A DNA stretch of 64,000 nt from Pascua guehoae (GCA_001600415.1 BCJX01000010.1:1173248-1237247); one strand, 5' to 3'. Positions 45,295 through 57,607 are shown, numbered from the stretch's first letter. Notes: generated by a model from the letters alone, not told the origin. Numbers and translations: made by a program.

Positions 45295-47038
45295 GGTTGC
45301 GAGTCGTTGGAGGGACACAGACTTGCTGTACCGTCTTGGCCCATTTATGGCCTCACCCCGACCACAAATTGCCTCACGCTATTGTTTTCGAGTTGGGTGG
45401 TCGTGAAGAGACGCGTGCACTTGGCTCACGGGCTTACGGGCACATATCGCCAAGCATCACCTCATATTGGCCCGAGATGCCCGAATGGATGGAGCTCACC
45501 ACGCCAATGTGCTAGATCAATTCAAGCATTGTGCACTAGTGCACCGCCACGTCTCGCCCATAATACCATCCCTAGGCATCTGACCTCCCCTCATCGTGAC
45601 AAAGAGGACCCCAAATCAAGTGAGTGGGGCGAAATGTCGGATGGCATCCCAGGTCGCAAGCTTCTGGCTCAGGAATGTTACGGTCTCTGTGACAGCAAGT
45701 GCAGTAGTATAGTTTCATAACGATACGATCAGGCTTAGAAGCAGCCACACTCCATCTGCCAAGCATTGGAAAGAATCCGGGGTTACGGCAACCCTCTTGC
45801 TACATGAAACTGGCCTTGCAGATCCAAGGGTGCCATGGTATGTGGTTTTGTTGTAGCAGTGGGCGGCCCATGCGTGCGTCCTCTCTCGCCAGCGCGCTCG
45901 CTCGCACACACGCTCATACACGTTTATAATTCGCCCTCGTGGCTATTACTCGATGCATCACCCTATCCGTTACAACAGCTCGGAGCTGCTACTGAGATGA
46001 GAGTTTGGCAGCACGAGACAAATCCTCGCGGTCCGTTTTGACACTCTATGTAGGTCTCTGAGCAGAGAGCCTGGCACATGGCGTCACCAGGGAGAACCGG
46101 TCGTGGGTTGACATAACGTAACAAGTGAAACAGGGCCGTCCAGTCTTCGTGGATGCATAGCATATTCAGCAGTTCAGATCTCGGTTGGCGGCTTATCATC
46201 CCCGCTGTCCAACCTCTTAACCTCTCGATTACAATGCTGTTCACAACAGGCGACTGCAAGACAAGCACTCAGTTGCAAAGGTGAGTAGAGACTCTCGCGT
46301 GTAAAGACACGTCGAGGCATATCAACAAGGTCTCGGTGCCCGTTCCCAGTCACATTCCTGGCGCGCGTGTAAACAACAAGAGCAAGGATCAGCGTTGCCG
46401 AGCAACCATACCGAAACGACTGCGAGTGCCTTTGGTGGCTCTCCGCTGACAACGGGGGTCAGCATCGCAACTGCGAGACGCGCGGTGGTTAACTCCACCA
46501 AGGCTGAGTGTAGCCGCACGCTGGACACGGACAAGATTGAGGTCAGATGAAGACCGCTCGAGGTGGCACCTGGCGAAAACAAAGTTGTAGAGAATGTTTC
46601 ATTGGACGAGCACAGTGTGACTGCAAGAGATAGAACGGTGTTTACGCTGATGACCTTTAGTCGGACGCGTCTTGCGGCCACTGTGGCAAGTGGCAAGTGA
46701 GCCAACCTTTGACGCGTCACGCGTCTTGCAAGTGACGTCACTGCATTTGGGAGACGTGCCCACCGTAATGCACATCAACCAAACGTCGTCGGGGTCCACG
46801 CCGCGCGCCGCAATCAGAAGGGGAATGCACTGTGAGAAACGCAAGCATGCAGCGTGTGCGATCGGGAAATATGAGCGTGAAAGTCATCGCTTGGTCACAC
46901 GTGCCAAGTTGCTGACGTTCTGGCGGCTGTCACCACCAGCTACCGGTGCCCACAATTTCCAGGCGTTCATTTCTCGTACAACGACGACCTTTAGGATGAT
47001 TCGACTATATACAAGTCGTCTTCACGGCACTGGCTCAA
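45295..47038. other. 1.7-kb interval without a supportable gene
   Basis: Upstream of the secreted proprotein and downstream of the protease-like gene. Only short unsupported frames. Confidence 0.55.
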
Positions 47039-48967
47039 TCACATTATGGCCGCGATGCCCACATTGACAAGGATTGCAGCGATCACAGTCGGTAGGTACC
47101 CATCGACAGTCGCAGCGTTGTTGTTGCTGCTCGTACCACTTTCGCCACTGGTGTCGCTTGAGCTTGCAGGGGATGACACGCTTGATGCGCCCGAAGGGAT
47201 AGACGAGTTGAATTCATAACTGAACCCAGGGGCGACGGGGTTTTCGAACACGCGTACGGGTCTCACCGCCTTGGCTGTTTCCGAGAGGGCGGCAAATCCA
47301 ACCCGGCGGGGAGAGAGGGAGAATACGGTGTAGACTGTTTGCAAAAAGGCCGAGCCGACCGTGACATCCCACACGGGATCGTTGGGGTTCTGCAATCTAT
47401 GTTGTCAGTTGAAGGGTTATTCTCTGGGGCAAGTCATCACTGGATTGGAGTGGAGGCATTGTGGGGATCCACTCCGACTGCCAAGCTACTCACTGCTCTT
47501 TATATTTGGCTGCTAGTATGAGGCTCTCACAAGTGCCATCGTCGGAAGGGTTCCCCACCCAGTCTTTAGGACTCATAGGGTAGTTGACCCCACCAATCGT
47601 GAACGTGATCACGGTGGTCGTGTTGCAAGGAACGTTATAAAGGATTGTGGAAACATCAGGAGTCAGCCTCGCCCCGGGTACGTGCTGATGGATACGTCCG
47701 ACGAGCAGGGTCGCGCAGGAAATGTAACCTCCCACGTCTATCGCCATTCGCAGTCCCGACGTTTCACTTGAAGCCTGACGACGAAACACATTCTCTGTTG
47801 TGGCGGGGGAACTCGAAGTTGTCGTCGTTATTGCCGAGTCGCGCACGCCACTTATGTCCACTTCCGTCGAGTCTACTGTGATGCCGTCCAGGGTGATGAG
47901 AAAATGGTCTTCAGTGATCGTGGGAAGGTAGTGGATGTCGCCAGTGAAGAGGGCTGGGTTGAGTCCACTGGGAAGATTAATAAAGTATCGAGCGCTATAC
48001 TGACCCAAATGTAATCTGCCCGGCATCCAAGTCATAGGGACGGGGTCCATCGGGAAACTCTTTGCGTCCAGTGTTGTTGACTGCCGAGATAAAGAGGCCA
48101 AACTCTTGTTGGGGCCAGGTGGCCGCCAGTTGATGAAACGGGCCTGGGCCTTCCCGTGAAGCCCCAATGTTCAACGACCCTGCAACGCCAGCTGAAGCTG
48201 CAAACAAATAGTACATTACTTCGTGCGGAATTTCTGTCCGTCAGTACGCGACAGACTGGGACAATGAGGATGACTTTGCCCCCCCCGCTCCTGGGAAGCA
48301 GAAAACCCTGTCAATGCTACAGCCCTACTCACGGACTGTTAAATGATCAAAGGCCCTACCACCCATCGTAACGGTTTCATTGAAAGATGAGTAGCCGTCG
48401 AACAACCCAGAGGCAATGCTCGTGAAAGTCGTTGATTTTTCGGGGTGGAACAGTGTGTTCGTGTCCGCTTTGCCAAACACAATGTAGGAAGTGTCAATGC
48501 ATCCAAGTCTCTTGTCCGATGGGGTGCAAGGTTGGGATACCTCGAGAAAGTCGGATCCGTTCATCCACAAATGGACAAGCAGGGGCTGTGGGGGGGTCCT
48601 TCTGGATCAGAAATGACCTGCATACACGCCGACGTACCCGATTGCCACCTTCATGGCTGGGCGGATGCCGAAACTAGTGCCAATGAGCCTGGTGAGTGTC
48701 AGCTTTCCAGGGCGAGACGGGCGGACTGGATTGGAGCAGGATGCGTCCCACGACTTACGGTACATGTTCTACCTCGGCCCTCTTCTCGACCTGGATGCGT
48801 TGGGCAGTACGCGTGACCACATGCTCTCTTTTGACGGCACCTGCGGGGCCGCTTGCCCGATCCATGGCCAACGGTTGGTCAACCGCCTCAATTAAGATCG
48901 AGGCCAAGGATGCCTGACCAGCGACAACGAGGGCGAGCCACAAAACGATGAGAGGGTTGGACATCAT
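47039..48967 (-). CDS. GPI-anchored pepsin-like aspartic protease homologue lacking the first DTG motif (529 aa)
   Basis: Exons 48967-48759, 48688-48638, 48601-48333, 48233-48005, 47967-47494 and 47396-47039. MSNPLIVLWLALVVAGQASLA is a signal peptide; KR dibasic sites in the pro-region resemble yapsin processing. Pepsin-fold landmarks are clear: VAIGRTPPQPLLV, FHPEKSTTFTS, ITFGGLNPALFTGDIHYLP, LDGITV, and VWDVTVGSAFLQTVYTVFSLSPRRVGFA. Where VDTGSSDLW should follow PPQ, the protein has LWMNGSDFLEV, with no aspartate in the DTG place; the second site reads AIDVGGY, keeping Asp but losing the Ser/Thr-Gly-Thr. It should therefore be inactive or altered. The C-terminus (SNNNAATVDG plus YLPTVIAAILVNVGIAAIM) is a GPI attachment signal. 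TATATATATA lies about 50 bases upstream. Confidence 0.8.
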
Positions 48968-49549
48968 TGTGAAGGGCTGGGTTTGGCAGTAATTGTCGTT
49001 GGCAGCTCACTCCCATATATATATATGCAGGGGAGTCAAGGGTTCGGTAGAAAGCGTAACAAAGGGAGGCACTCTGAAGCATGGCGGGCAGCATGTTCAG
49101 AGCAACCAGCTGCGGAGAACATTGCGGCAAGGCAGACAAGGTTCGTACCTGACCGATGGCCGGCGTGGCCCTAGGTCATTTGCTCCTACAAGGTTCGTAT
49201 TCCGCTGTTCACGTGATTGCATTGCAGCGTTTCAACCCCTCAACGGCCCCGTTTCGAGCATGTGCGTTGTCTACATTGGTATTCCGCATGAAGCCCATGG
49301 ATAACAGTCGTAAACGAGGAGCTTCTGGGACGCAGTACAAATGTCTCCCAACAGACTAACGCTGTGGGGGACACGTCAGAAGGCCCGCAAAAGTTCCTTC
49401 TGCTGCTCTCCATTACTTAAAACTTCCGCGAGTCGCTGTGGGGTGTCTCAGTCGCAAGGAGGGTATATGTTCAAAGATCTGGCAAGTACGATTTGGTCAA
49501 GTCGGGGAAAGTGGCCTAATAATATGGCGTGATCAAGGGGCTGGCCGCT
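48968..49549. other. 580-bp interval, promoter of the protease-like gene; no gene seen
   Basis: Holds the ATATATATAT element at about 49015-49026. No coding frame is supported. Confidence 0.6.
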
Positions 49550-49654
49550 GTCGAGGACGAGCCTGTTGTTGTCGAGGACGACCCCGTTGCTGTCGAGGAC
49601 GACCTTGTTGTTGGCGAGGACGATCCCATCGTCGTGGAGGGCCAGCCCGTCGTT
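49550..49654 (+). repeat. 21-bp tandem repeat, 5 degenerate copies
   Basis: Five units of the type GTCGAGGACGACCCCGTTGC plus one base. On the plus strand they read as heptapeptides VEDDPVV inside a frame that runs 49523-49702 without an ATG; on the minus strand they read as NNKVVLD-type units. Which strand, if either, is coding is unclear. Confidence 0.8.
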
Positions 49655-49682
49655 GACGGGGCAGAGGACGGATGGCAAGAGT

Positions 49683-51367
49683 TCAACGCCAGCGAATGTT
49701 AGCATCCATTTGCAGACTGAACAAACTCACAGATGGCGACGAGAGGCTGGGAAGGGGCACGTGGATAAGGGTTGGTGACGCGGGCATCGAGTGTGGTGAC
49801 GTCTGAGACGACTCTCGTGACATTTGGGCTGATCCCGGGAGAGTATATGGTGGGCCCAATTGGGGAAGTTGGTCTTGAGTGCTGCCGGCGAATCTCGCCA
49901 TGTATCCACGAAACATGCCCGCTTGAGCGCCTATCATGGTGTGATTCTCCAACTGTGCCGCCTTGCAGGTCTGTGCCAGTGACTCGATTTCGTGGACCCC
50001 AACTCTGGCGCACAGACTAAGGAGTGTTATCGTCGCCATTGACTGAAAGGTGTCGATGTCCAGCGAAGCCGGATCTGGCGCAGTTCCGCCGATGGGGGTG
50101 AGGGCTTTCCGCAAACCGGGCGCACGAGAGGTTCTGTCGCGAAAGACGCTGTCGCAAAAGTCGTGGCACAGGATTTTAATGTTGGCAGCAACCGTCTGCT
50201 CGCTCTGGTCGACCAGTTGCTGCTGGTACGTGAGGTACGTCCTTGCAATGAGACCCATGGCATCCTCAATTACCCCAATAGCAGCACCAACGTTGCTGCC
50301 GTCGAGGGCTGTGCCTTGGCGGGGACCAAGAGCAGCGAGGAGGGCGATTTTCAGTCCTTGGGCTCGAATGGGCTGCTTGTCGTGCGCCGCCGTTAGAAGC
50401 GCTGCGTAAACGATCCCAAAGCGGAGACCGATGCTGGTCTCGTTGCCGTTTGTCACCGTAGGTGGCTGATTGTTGTTTGCGTTGCGACTGAAAGATTCGA
50501 GATAGACAGCGCGCTTGGCCTTGGTCAACTGCCGCTCGAGTCAGTCCATGAATGGCTGTGATGGGTCCGGGGGGTCGATAATCGCTTGGAGAAGAACGTG
50601 TGCGGCTTCCAGTTTGTACTTGTCGGCTTCATAGTTGCGCAAGAGGTACTCCAGGACATCCTGCACAGCGTCCTCACCCATAAAGGACTGGAAGTGGCAC
50701 AAATCTCGGCAGATTGTGACTGGCGAGTAATCCAGTGGGGACAAATGGGTCGGTTTTGTTGGATCCAGTGGCGGTTGAGCCTTGGCTTGTTGGTTGGACT
50801 TGAGAAGCACAAAGACGACAACGGTCGAGGCATTGCAGGTGCGAACAAACGACGACGCGCCCCGGCGCATCATCCGCACATCGACTTTTTGGTCCCAGAG
50901 CCAGTCTTTGACAAAGTTTGGCCACCACGGCTTCTGGACGATGGCAGGGTCGAGATCCGTCAGATGGACTGGAACACCAGATGCGATCGGACTGGGTGGC
51001 GAGGGCGGCGAACCACCCATGAAGTTCTTCATATCGTTCGTCACATCCCTCACAATCTTGGTGAGTCGTATCGGAGACCGCGAAGCCGGGGACGTCTGTC
51101 TGCTCCTGTCCTTGAAGTACGTGTATGCGCCCTTCAGAGACGACCGAGGGTTTGGCCACAGGAGGGGAGAGGCAGTGCTCGACTTTACGTAGAGTTCGCT
51201 GCCATCATTGCCAGTGAGCGGTCCTACCCATTCGTTCATGACAGGCGCGCATTCAAGAATGTACGAGTCTGATGTAAGCAGGAAAGTGGTCGGAATACCA
51301 GTATACTCACAGGTCCAAGGAAAGCCGGGCTCGGGACCAACTGTCGAGACGGGTGATGGGGTAATCC
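49683..51367 (-). CDS. Orphan protein, 5' end unresolved (>520 aa)
   Basis: Exons 51367-51311, 51268-50598 and 50528-49683 join in phase. The first listed exon (encoding TPSPVSTVGPEPGFPWT) has an acceptor at its 5' side and no ATG, so at least one upstream exon is missing; the next in-frame ATG is at 51239 (MNEWVGPLTG). Removal of 50597-50529 (weak GTTCTT donor, CTGAC branch site) skips an in-frame TGA. The middle part has PWWPNFVKDWLWDQKVD and LLRNYEADKYKLEAAH; the last exon is helical (LRFGIVYAALLTAAHDKQPIRAQGLKIALLAAL) with a Ser/Pro-rich end. A GTGAGT near 49729 could add a 3' intron leading into the 21-bp repeat. No signal peptide, membrane segment or known domain. Confidence 0.5.
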
Positions 51368-51963
51368 CTGCGGGACGTCAGTCCCTCTCAATTGTGGATG
51401 ATAGCAGTAGTGGGTGTGGCGCACCTTTGAGTGTTTCAATACGCGCTCAAACGATTGTGATGCAATTCGAAGACGAGGATGTAGCCCAGTTACAGCAACG
51501 AAGGAATGGCAAACACGTAAGCATCGTTTGCCGCTCACCTTAAGTACATGATTGCTCATGTGACATGCTAGGATGGGGGTCGGCGGGACGTAGCGGTCCG
51601 GTTGTCACGTTCGGATGTAAACTTAAGGTTCAGAACGTGCCTACGACTCTCGGTCAGTCTTTGTTCTAGCCCACACAGGCTGCAAGGTTTGTCGCGCGAG
51701 TGGGCATGCATCCTTCTGGAACTCCGAGCGTTTTTTGTACAGCATACAATACCCGTTATCCGCTTGCCTTCGTTACACAAAGCCTACAAGCAGTGTCCGC
51801 TCTGTCGCAGAAACGAGGCGAACGAGTTTTGCATTAGAGAGAGTATTGTACATAGTTAAAGTCATATCAGGGTTGAGCGAGGGTCTGACCGACCGACTGA
51901 CAAACGCCGGGTGCAACGAGCCAACGGGTACTACAACCCGCTCTGCAATGGCCAACACCCACG

Positions 51964-53904
51964 CTAGTACCCATGGTCATCTCCGTCCTTGACAGTTGGT
52001 GTGGTGTGGTGAGCGGCGAGGGGCGTATCGTCTGGGCCGACAAAGTGCTTGCGTGCATGGAGAATCCAATCGAGTCCCGCGAGGAGGGCCATTGCACCCA
52101 GAACGGCCACGGAGAAGTCTTATACAGTGTTAGAAGTGTACGCTCCAAGTGTGGCCGCCTATCAACTCACTCATTTCAGATCCCTTCGGGCTCGGGCTCC
52201 CGGGGAACAGCCACATTACCGTGGTAAAGATGGTCCACAGGACCGTCACGATATTGGCCACCCAGCCAAATGCCCCAAGTTTGAGCCAGCGCGCTGGGTT
52301 GATTTGCCGCCCGCACGCCATGAGTTGGATCGTAAGGATGGCGTACGAAATGTTACCGAGGATGATGCAGCACGCAATGATGGAGCCATAAACGGTAGAA
52401 GACCCAACGTACAGCACGCCCAGGATGGTTACGCCAAACCACGAGAGCAGGATGGAGATGACGGGGAGGTGCAGTCGGGGGTGGACGCGAGCGACCGCGC
52501 CAGAAAAGGGTATGCCCTCGTCACGCGCAAAAGACCAAATCAGGCGAGAGGATGCCTGTTGCACGGAGTTGGAGGAAACGATGAGCACGCACAGGGAGGT
52601 AGCCATAAAGACTGCACCCGCAGCGAAGCTTTCTGCTGCCTGCACAATAATCTCGAGGAAGGGAGTTCGGCAGCCGCCGCCTTTGCAACGTCCTGAACAG
52701 AGTAGAGGAGGGCCACAGAGAATGTAAAACCGGTGAACAGGCCCATACCGACAGTAGCGAAGGGAGAGAGAGGGACAGAGCGAGCTGGGTCAAGACAGTA
52801 CTCTGCAATGTGTACAGCCCCATCAATGCCTGCGTGCGTAGGCGTAGGCTGCGGGTTAGATTAGACTATTGCGTCTAGCTACTCACAAGGGTTGACCAAA
52901 TCGGCTGCGACCACCACAAACTTGCTTGCCCACCCCTTTAAGCTCTCGTACGGGTTCCAGGCAAATCTCGCTGTCAGCACTCAGGCTGGCCGGTAGGATA
53001 CCCACTTGTTGCTCTCGTGGGTTTTGGCAGCCTCAGCGCACGTGATCAGGATGCTCAGGTAGATGATGCTGCTGAACACGAGAAAGAAAGTTCCCATACT
53101 GGGCAGTTTGGACAGGACAAAGAGGTTGTTCACGGCAGAGATGGTATTGACGGCGAGGAAGATGAGAAACACACGCCACCGCTCGACCTCGAAGGATGGG
53201 TGGTACGTGGTGACAAGGCCGTAGATGACTTCGGCAGAGATGACGACGACTGAGGCGACCTGAAGTTAGCCGAGCCGAGGGGATGAGTGGATAAGCGCAG
53301 GTGGGGTCAGCTGCCTGATGCCGAAGGCGCAGATCGAACAGTGTTGGCACTCACGATCGTGACCCATTCAAAGATAGTGGCCTAGCCAACGACAAATGAG
53401 ATTCCTCGCCTGGTCCTCGGTCCGGCAAGGATCGATGCCCAGGCATACTGTCCGCCTGCGGTTGGCCAAGCCGCCGAGAGCTCGGCCAGTGTGGATGCCA
53501 GAAAGAGATTGATGATGCTGGTGCCAATAAGACCGTAGAGAATGACCGGGGTACCGCCTTGTCCCAGACCAATGACCTATACAGGTCAGCGGGGGTCTTT
53601 CGTACTGTACGGAACAGCGACTCACAATGATGGACGACATTGCTGCCCATCCATTCTGCACCGTCAACCAGCGCACAACATGGAGAACGTACACAAACTG
53701 CGCGTCAGTAATGGTGTTGGCTAGGAACTACAGCATTCCCCAACGTGCGTGACAAAGTCGTCTTCACCACTCACTACTCAAAGCTAGCCCGATGATGGCC
53801 ACTGCAGAAATGTTACGCTTTAGTCCAGAGTCATTGTGGCCCTGAGGGGTGGTGTGGCAGGCAAACATCGAACCATCTTTTTCGTTTTCCGTTTGCCCTT
53901 CCAT
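51964..53904 (-). pseudogene. Damaged amino-acid/GABA/choline-type permease (APC superfamily)
   Basis: Read with introns removed, the protein is recognisable nearly end to end: SIINLFLASTLAELSAAWPTAGGQYAW, ARFAWNPYESLKGW-like loop, IDGAVHIAEYCLDPARSVPLSP, FARDEGIPFSGAVARVHP and a last exon NFSVAVLGAMALLAGLDW. Three defects were seen. The Trp expected in FVVGWATIFEW is a TAG stop (53384-53382). A one-base shift near 52660-52668 separates SVQDVAKAAAAEL from PFLEIIVQAAES. The junction between the first exon (ending IIGLAL) and NGWAAMSSII has no splice combination that keeps the frame. Other introns are normal, so decay is recent. It lies divergent to a secreted dipeptidase, a natural partner for amino-acid uptake. 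Sequencing error could mimic single lesions. Confidence 0.65.
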
Positions 53905-54269
53905 GATTGTTCGCTGTCCTCACTGGTCTCGGCGTCCGTTGCTGTGTTTGGTCAATGCTGAACATGATGAACTGTGTATGTGGGGTTATATGTAGGAACG
54001 GTGAGCGGTTGAAGCTGTTCTGGTGAACGCAACATTATCGAGCGCCAGGAACAGCCTTGTGCCTCCGGCGGCGTGTGGGCTGTTGATGACGTCAATACAC
54101 GATCGCGACAAAGGTGGTTCGGACGAGGCCGAAGCATGTGAGGCTTGTTGGCAAAGTGGAGGTTTGGGTGGGGAGCATGGACACGGACTTCCGAGAGCAC
54201 AAGAACAAGGTCTTTGCAATCTACACTATCACCCATCACCATCACGATACACCTGGACACCACAATAGG

Positions 54270-56001
54270 ATGATCGCTCGTTATCTCCGTGGGCTGGTCC
54301 TTGGACTCGCACTCTCTGGCGTCACTTCTGCAGGTCAAGACGACGGCTACACTAAACGAGCTGTTGAGATCATGGAGCACTCGCCGTGGCCTCTTGTCGA
54401 TGGGCACGTGGACCTTCCCTTTATCATCAGGTCTTTGGGTGAGCATTGCCGGCGTGCGTGTCCTAACTGTGCAGGATCTCGACCCCTCGAGGTCATCCGG
54501 AAGCACGGCGAGACGATACCAGGGCACATTGACCTTGGCCGTATGCGCGAGGGGCGACTTGGCGCTCTGTTCATGGTTGCATGGACTCCCTGTCCCGCGA
54601 GTCATGTGAATAGCACACCGGACGCCTACCTCGACACTGGAGAGGGTGTGAGGGATACACTTGAAGCGATCGACATCATCCGAGAGATCGTTGCAGCTGC
54701 TCCAAATGTGAGTTTCCTTGCGAAAGGGCAAGAGGAGAGGGGGCTTGCTGCGGACCACCTCGGCACCAGGGCAAGCTCTTTACTGCAGCGCGAGGACGTC
54801 ATCGTGTCCCGGGATTGTTGGATACGCTGCTCAAACGGACGGCTTGCTAACATATCAGGACTTTGTTCTGGCGACTACTTCATCCGACATTCAATCTGCG
54901 GCACAGGCAGGCAAAGTTGCGACGTTGATTGGAGTCGAGGGTGGCCACCAGCTGGGCAACTCGCTTTCGGTGGTTCGACTGTACGCAGAGCTTGGAGTGC
55001 GATACATTACACTTACCCACACGTGCCACAATGGTGAGCGACACAAAGGTTCCAGACGGCGCTGACACTTGCAGTATTCGCTTCTTCAGCCGGCAGCGGG
55101 GCCCCCATTTCACCCGTCTACCCCGGTGACGGCCTCACCGAGTTTGGGTACGCATTAGTGGAGGAGATGAACCGGCTGGGAAGTGGGTACCTCAACCACA
55201 GTCTCCTTGCTAACTCTAGTCGTCGTTGATCTGTCGCACACTTCGCCGCAGACCATGCGCGACACACTCCGCGTGACCCGTGCTCCCGTCATGTTTTCGC
55301 ACTCTGGCGCGCGTGGCGTGTACGACCACCCACGTAATGTTCCCGACGATGTGCTGGAGAAGATTGGTACGGGTGAAGGCCAAGTGGACGGTATCGTGTG
55401 AGTACAACGGGAAGAGACCTTCACTTTGGGCAGTGGGGAGCGGGTGTGTTCGCTGAGGTCACTGCGGCCGTGCTAGCCCTCGGTCGCTAACATCAGAATG
55501 GCCGTATTCTACCCCAAGTTCGTGGACCCTGCCAACGCCACCGTCGCCCGCGTTGCCGACCACATTGAATACGTCGCAAAGCTCTGCGGTGTCAAGCACG
55601 TCGGTATCGGATCGGACTTTGACGGCATGAACTCTGCCGTCAAGGGGCTGGAAGACGCCAGCAAGTATCCTAATCTGGTGAGTTGTGATGCACTTAGCCC
55701 CCGACTCTTCCTCTGTATACGACTTTTCAGTCTGACTTTGCGCTGACAGCTGTAGATTGCTGAGTTGCTGCGCCGTGGATGGTCCGAATCCGACCTTCAA
55801 GCCCTACTCGGCGGTAACCTTGCGCGAATCCTTGACGGTGCCGACGCCGCCGCCGCACAGATGAGCACAATGCCGGCTAGTGCAGCCGTGCTCGCTTCCC
55901 GCCCTGATATGCCCGCTCAGTGGGCAGGCCCTGGAGACGCATACCTCCCAAAGGATGTCAAAGAATACCTGTCGAAAGGGCGGTCACGTGATGAGCTGTA
56001 G
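54270..56001 (+). CDS. Membrane dipeptidase (peptidase family M19)
   Basis: Seven exons: 54270-54438, 54475-54707, 54859-55033, 55075-55182, 55220-55397, 55497-55677 and 55756-56001, giving 429 residues. [21 protein letters not shown] is a signal peptide or anchor. The binuclear zinc ligands are visible: His46 and Asp48 in DGHVDLP, Glu in IGVEGGHQ, His in DLSHTS and in [14 protein letters not shown] closes the site. Length matches renal-dipeptidase-like proteins (EC 3.4.13.19), which cleave dipeptides outside the plasma membrane or in the vacuole. No GPI signal at the C-terminus (it ends in KGRSRDEL, a charged tail whose last four residues, DEL-like, do not form a standard HDEL). The damaged permease at 51964-53904 shares its 365-base upstream region. 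Confidence 0.9.
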
Positions 56002-56742
56002 GCTGGGCCGAAGGATGCGATGGGAAACCTGGTGTGGCGTTTGAAGTTCTAATTCGAGTATGGGGTACTGTGGCTTGCTCGATTTTCGGTATGCTACCGC
56101 CCAGTGCATGCATTTTACAGAGGGGAGAATGGCACGATGATGCCAGAATGTTGGACTCGTCGAGGCAACTCTCCGCGTTATCAAGTCAGAGGGGAGAGGG
56201 GGGGGGGGGGAAGGCGACGGAAACAAGGCCTCATTTCAGTACGGCCGGTACGGGCAGCAGCACGCAGCGGTCGGTCTAGGAAGACGCTAAAGTACGGGGC
56301 ATGGGCCGTCAAATTCACCGATTGCAGCGTGATCCGTCAGAGACCGAGGCCTTTCAGCCCACAGTGGACGGGATGCTACAATACCCTAAGTCGGTTCATG
56401 GTCTTGCATCGCATCGTGCGCGGCATTCGCGGATGTGGCGGGGCTCCGTCCAGGCACAACCACGTGCTTACGGCCGAGAGAAAGCTACTGTAGAGGAGAG
56501 GAGTTAGAGGGCAAGATAAGATTGTGGCATGTAAGCCATCTGGGATGATGTCACTTTACAGATCTCGGGCGTGCTAACACCACTGCAATGGTCACATGAA
56601 CATGCTTGCCAACGAGAGTGCCACCTCCGTCTCGGAAACATGCAAGTCGGGTCTGCGTCGACAAATAGCGCCACCTCGATGTGGATTTCCCACCCCAATC
56701 TCGCTCTGCACTCAACAAGACCTACTCACCGTCACCACTACC
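56002..56742. other. 740-bp interval, no gene seen
   Basis: Contains a 13-G homopolymer (56198-56210) inside a purine-rich stretch. The frame entering the next gene from 56596 is upstream leader. Confidence 0.6.
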
Positions 56743-57180
56743 ATGCCTACTACCTACGACGACAGCACACTGGCGACCGACCGCTGGGACGCTGCGGCGG
56801 CCGCTGCAGCCGATACATACGCGCCGACCGATAGCCATGTCGACGATGCCGATAGGCGACCGTCGCAGTCGCACGGCCACCACCTCAGCGACAACCTCAA
56901 GGCGGCCCAGCACGAGGCAGCCGATGCTCTCTCTGCCGAACACGGCTGGTTTGCGCATGACACTCACGGCGACAAGCCGCGCGCGAGCGTCCCCTCAGAC
57001 CTCAACACCCACCACAACGCCGATATCAAGGCCGCGCCCGACCAGGCGGCCGACGCCATCGCCGCTGAACACGGCTGGATCGGCAACATTCACATGCCCC
57101 ACCTGCACTTGCCCCACTTCCGCGACGCGACCAAGAACACTGGCAGCGATGACCCGCTCATGAACCTCGACTGCAACTAG
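56743..57180 (+). CDS. Small hydrophilic His/Ala-rich protein with a duplicated motif (145 aa)
   Basis: An intronless frame; the ATG at 56743 has a good context (CTACCATGCC) and is preferred over an in-frame ATG 147 bases upstream that lies in leader-like sequence. Two related blocks occur: LKAAQHEAADALSAEHGWFA and IKAAPDQAADAIAAEHGWIG, about 50 residues apart, each preceded by a His-rich segment. The end is HMPHLHLPHFRDATKN and DPLMNLDCN. Composition (Asp, Ala, His, no hydrophobic core) suggests a disordered or amphipathic stress protein; no family is recognised. Confidence 0.6.
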   Translation: MPTTYDDSTLATDRWDAAAAAAADTYAPTDSHVDDADRRPSQSHGHHLSDNLKAAQHEAADALSAEHGWFAHDTHGDKPRASVPSDLNTHHNADIKAAPDQAADAIAAEHGWIGNIHMPHLHLPHFRDATKNTGSDDPLMNLDCN

Positions 57181-57607
57181 CCAGCTCTGCCGTCCGAGTC
57201 GAGTGGGACACTTGACAGCTCGATCGCACTCAGTTTTGTAAACGCCGCCGTCGGCCGATAATGTGAGAAGTACAACTGAAACATGCATTCATGACTAGCA
57301 TCCTGCGGCCTGTCCGAAGACGGACCTACGCGGCCCTCCTGGTCCTTTGGATTGAAAGCAGAGCATTTAGTCAGTCCGAGAGCACTGACGAGCACAGGCA
57401 AGCGAGAATGAGACAGTTGTGTGAGGGCCGATTTCACCTTGGTGGCATCCTACCCCACGGTGGTCGAGGTTGGCCACGGCGCGACCCGACAGGCGTGCCG
57501 TTGGTCCTGCCACACCCGGCCAGGAGAGCAGTTCGTGGAGGGCACTTCGGGACTGCGTTGCGACGTGTCTCAACCGTGTCGGCATGTTTGATGTCCCAGC
57601 CCCGAGT

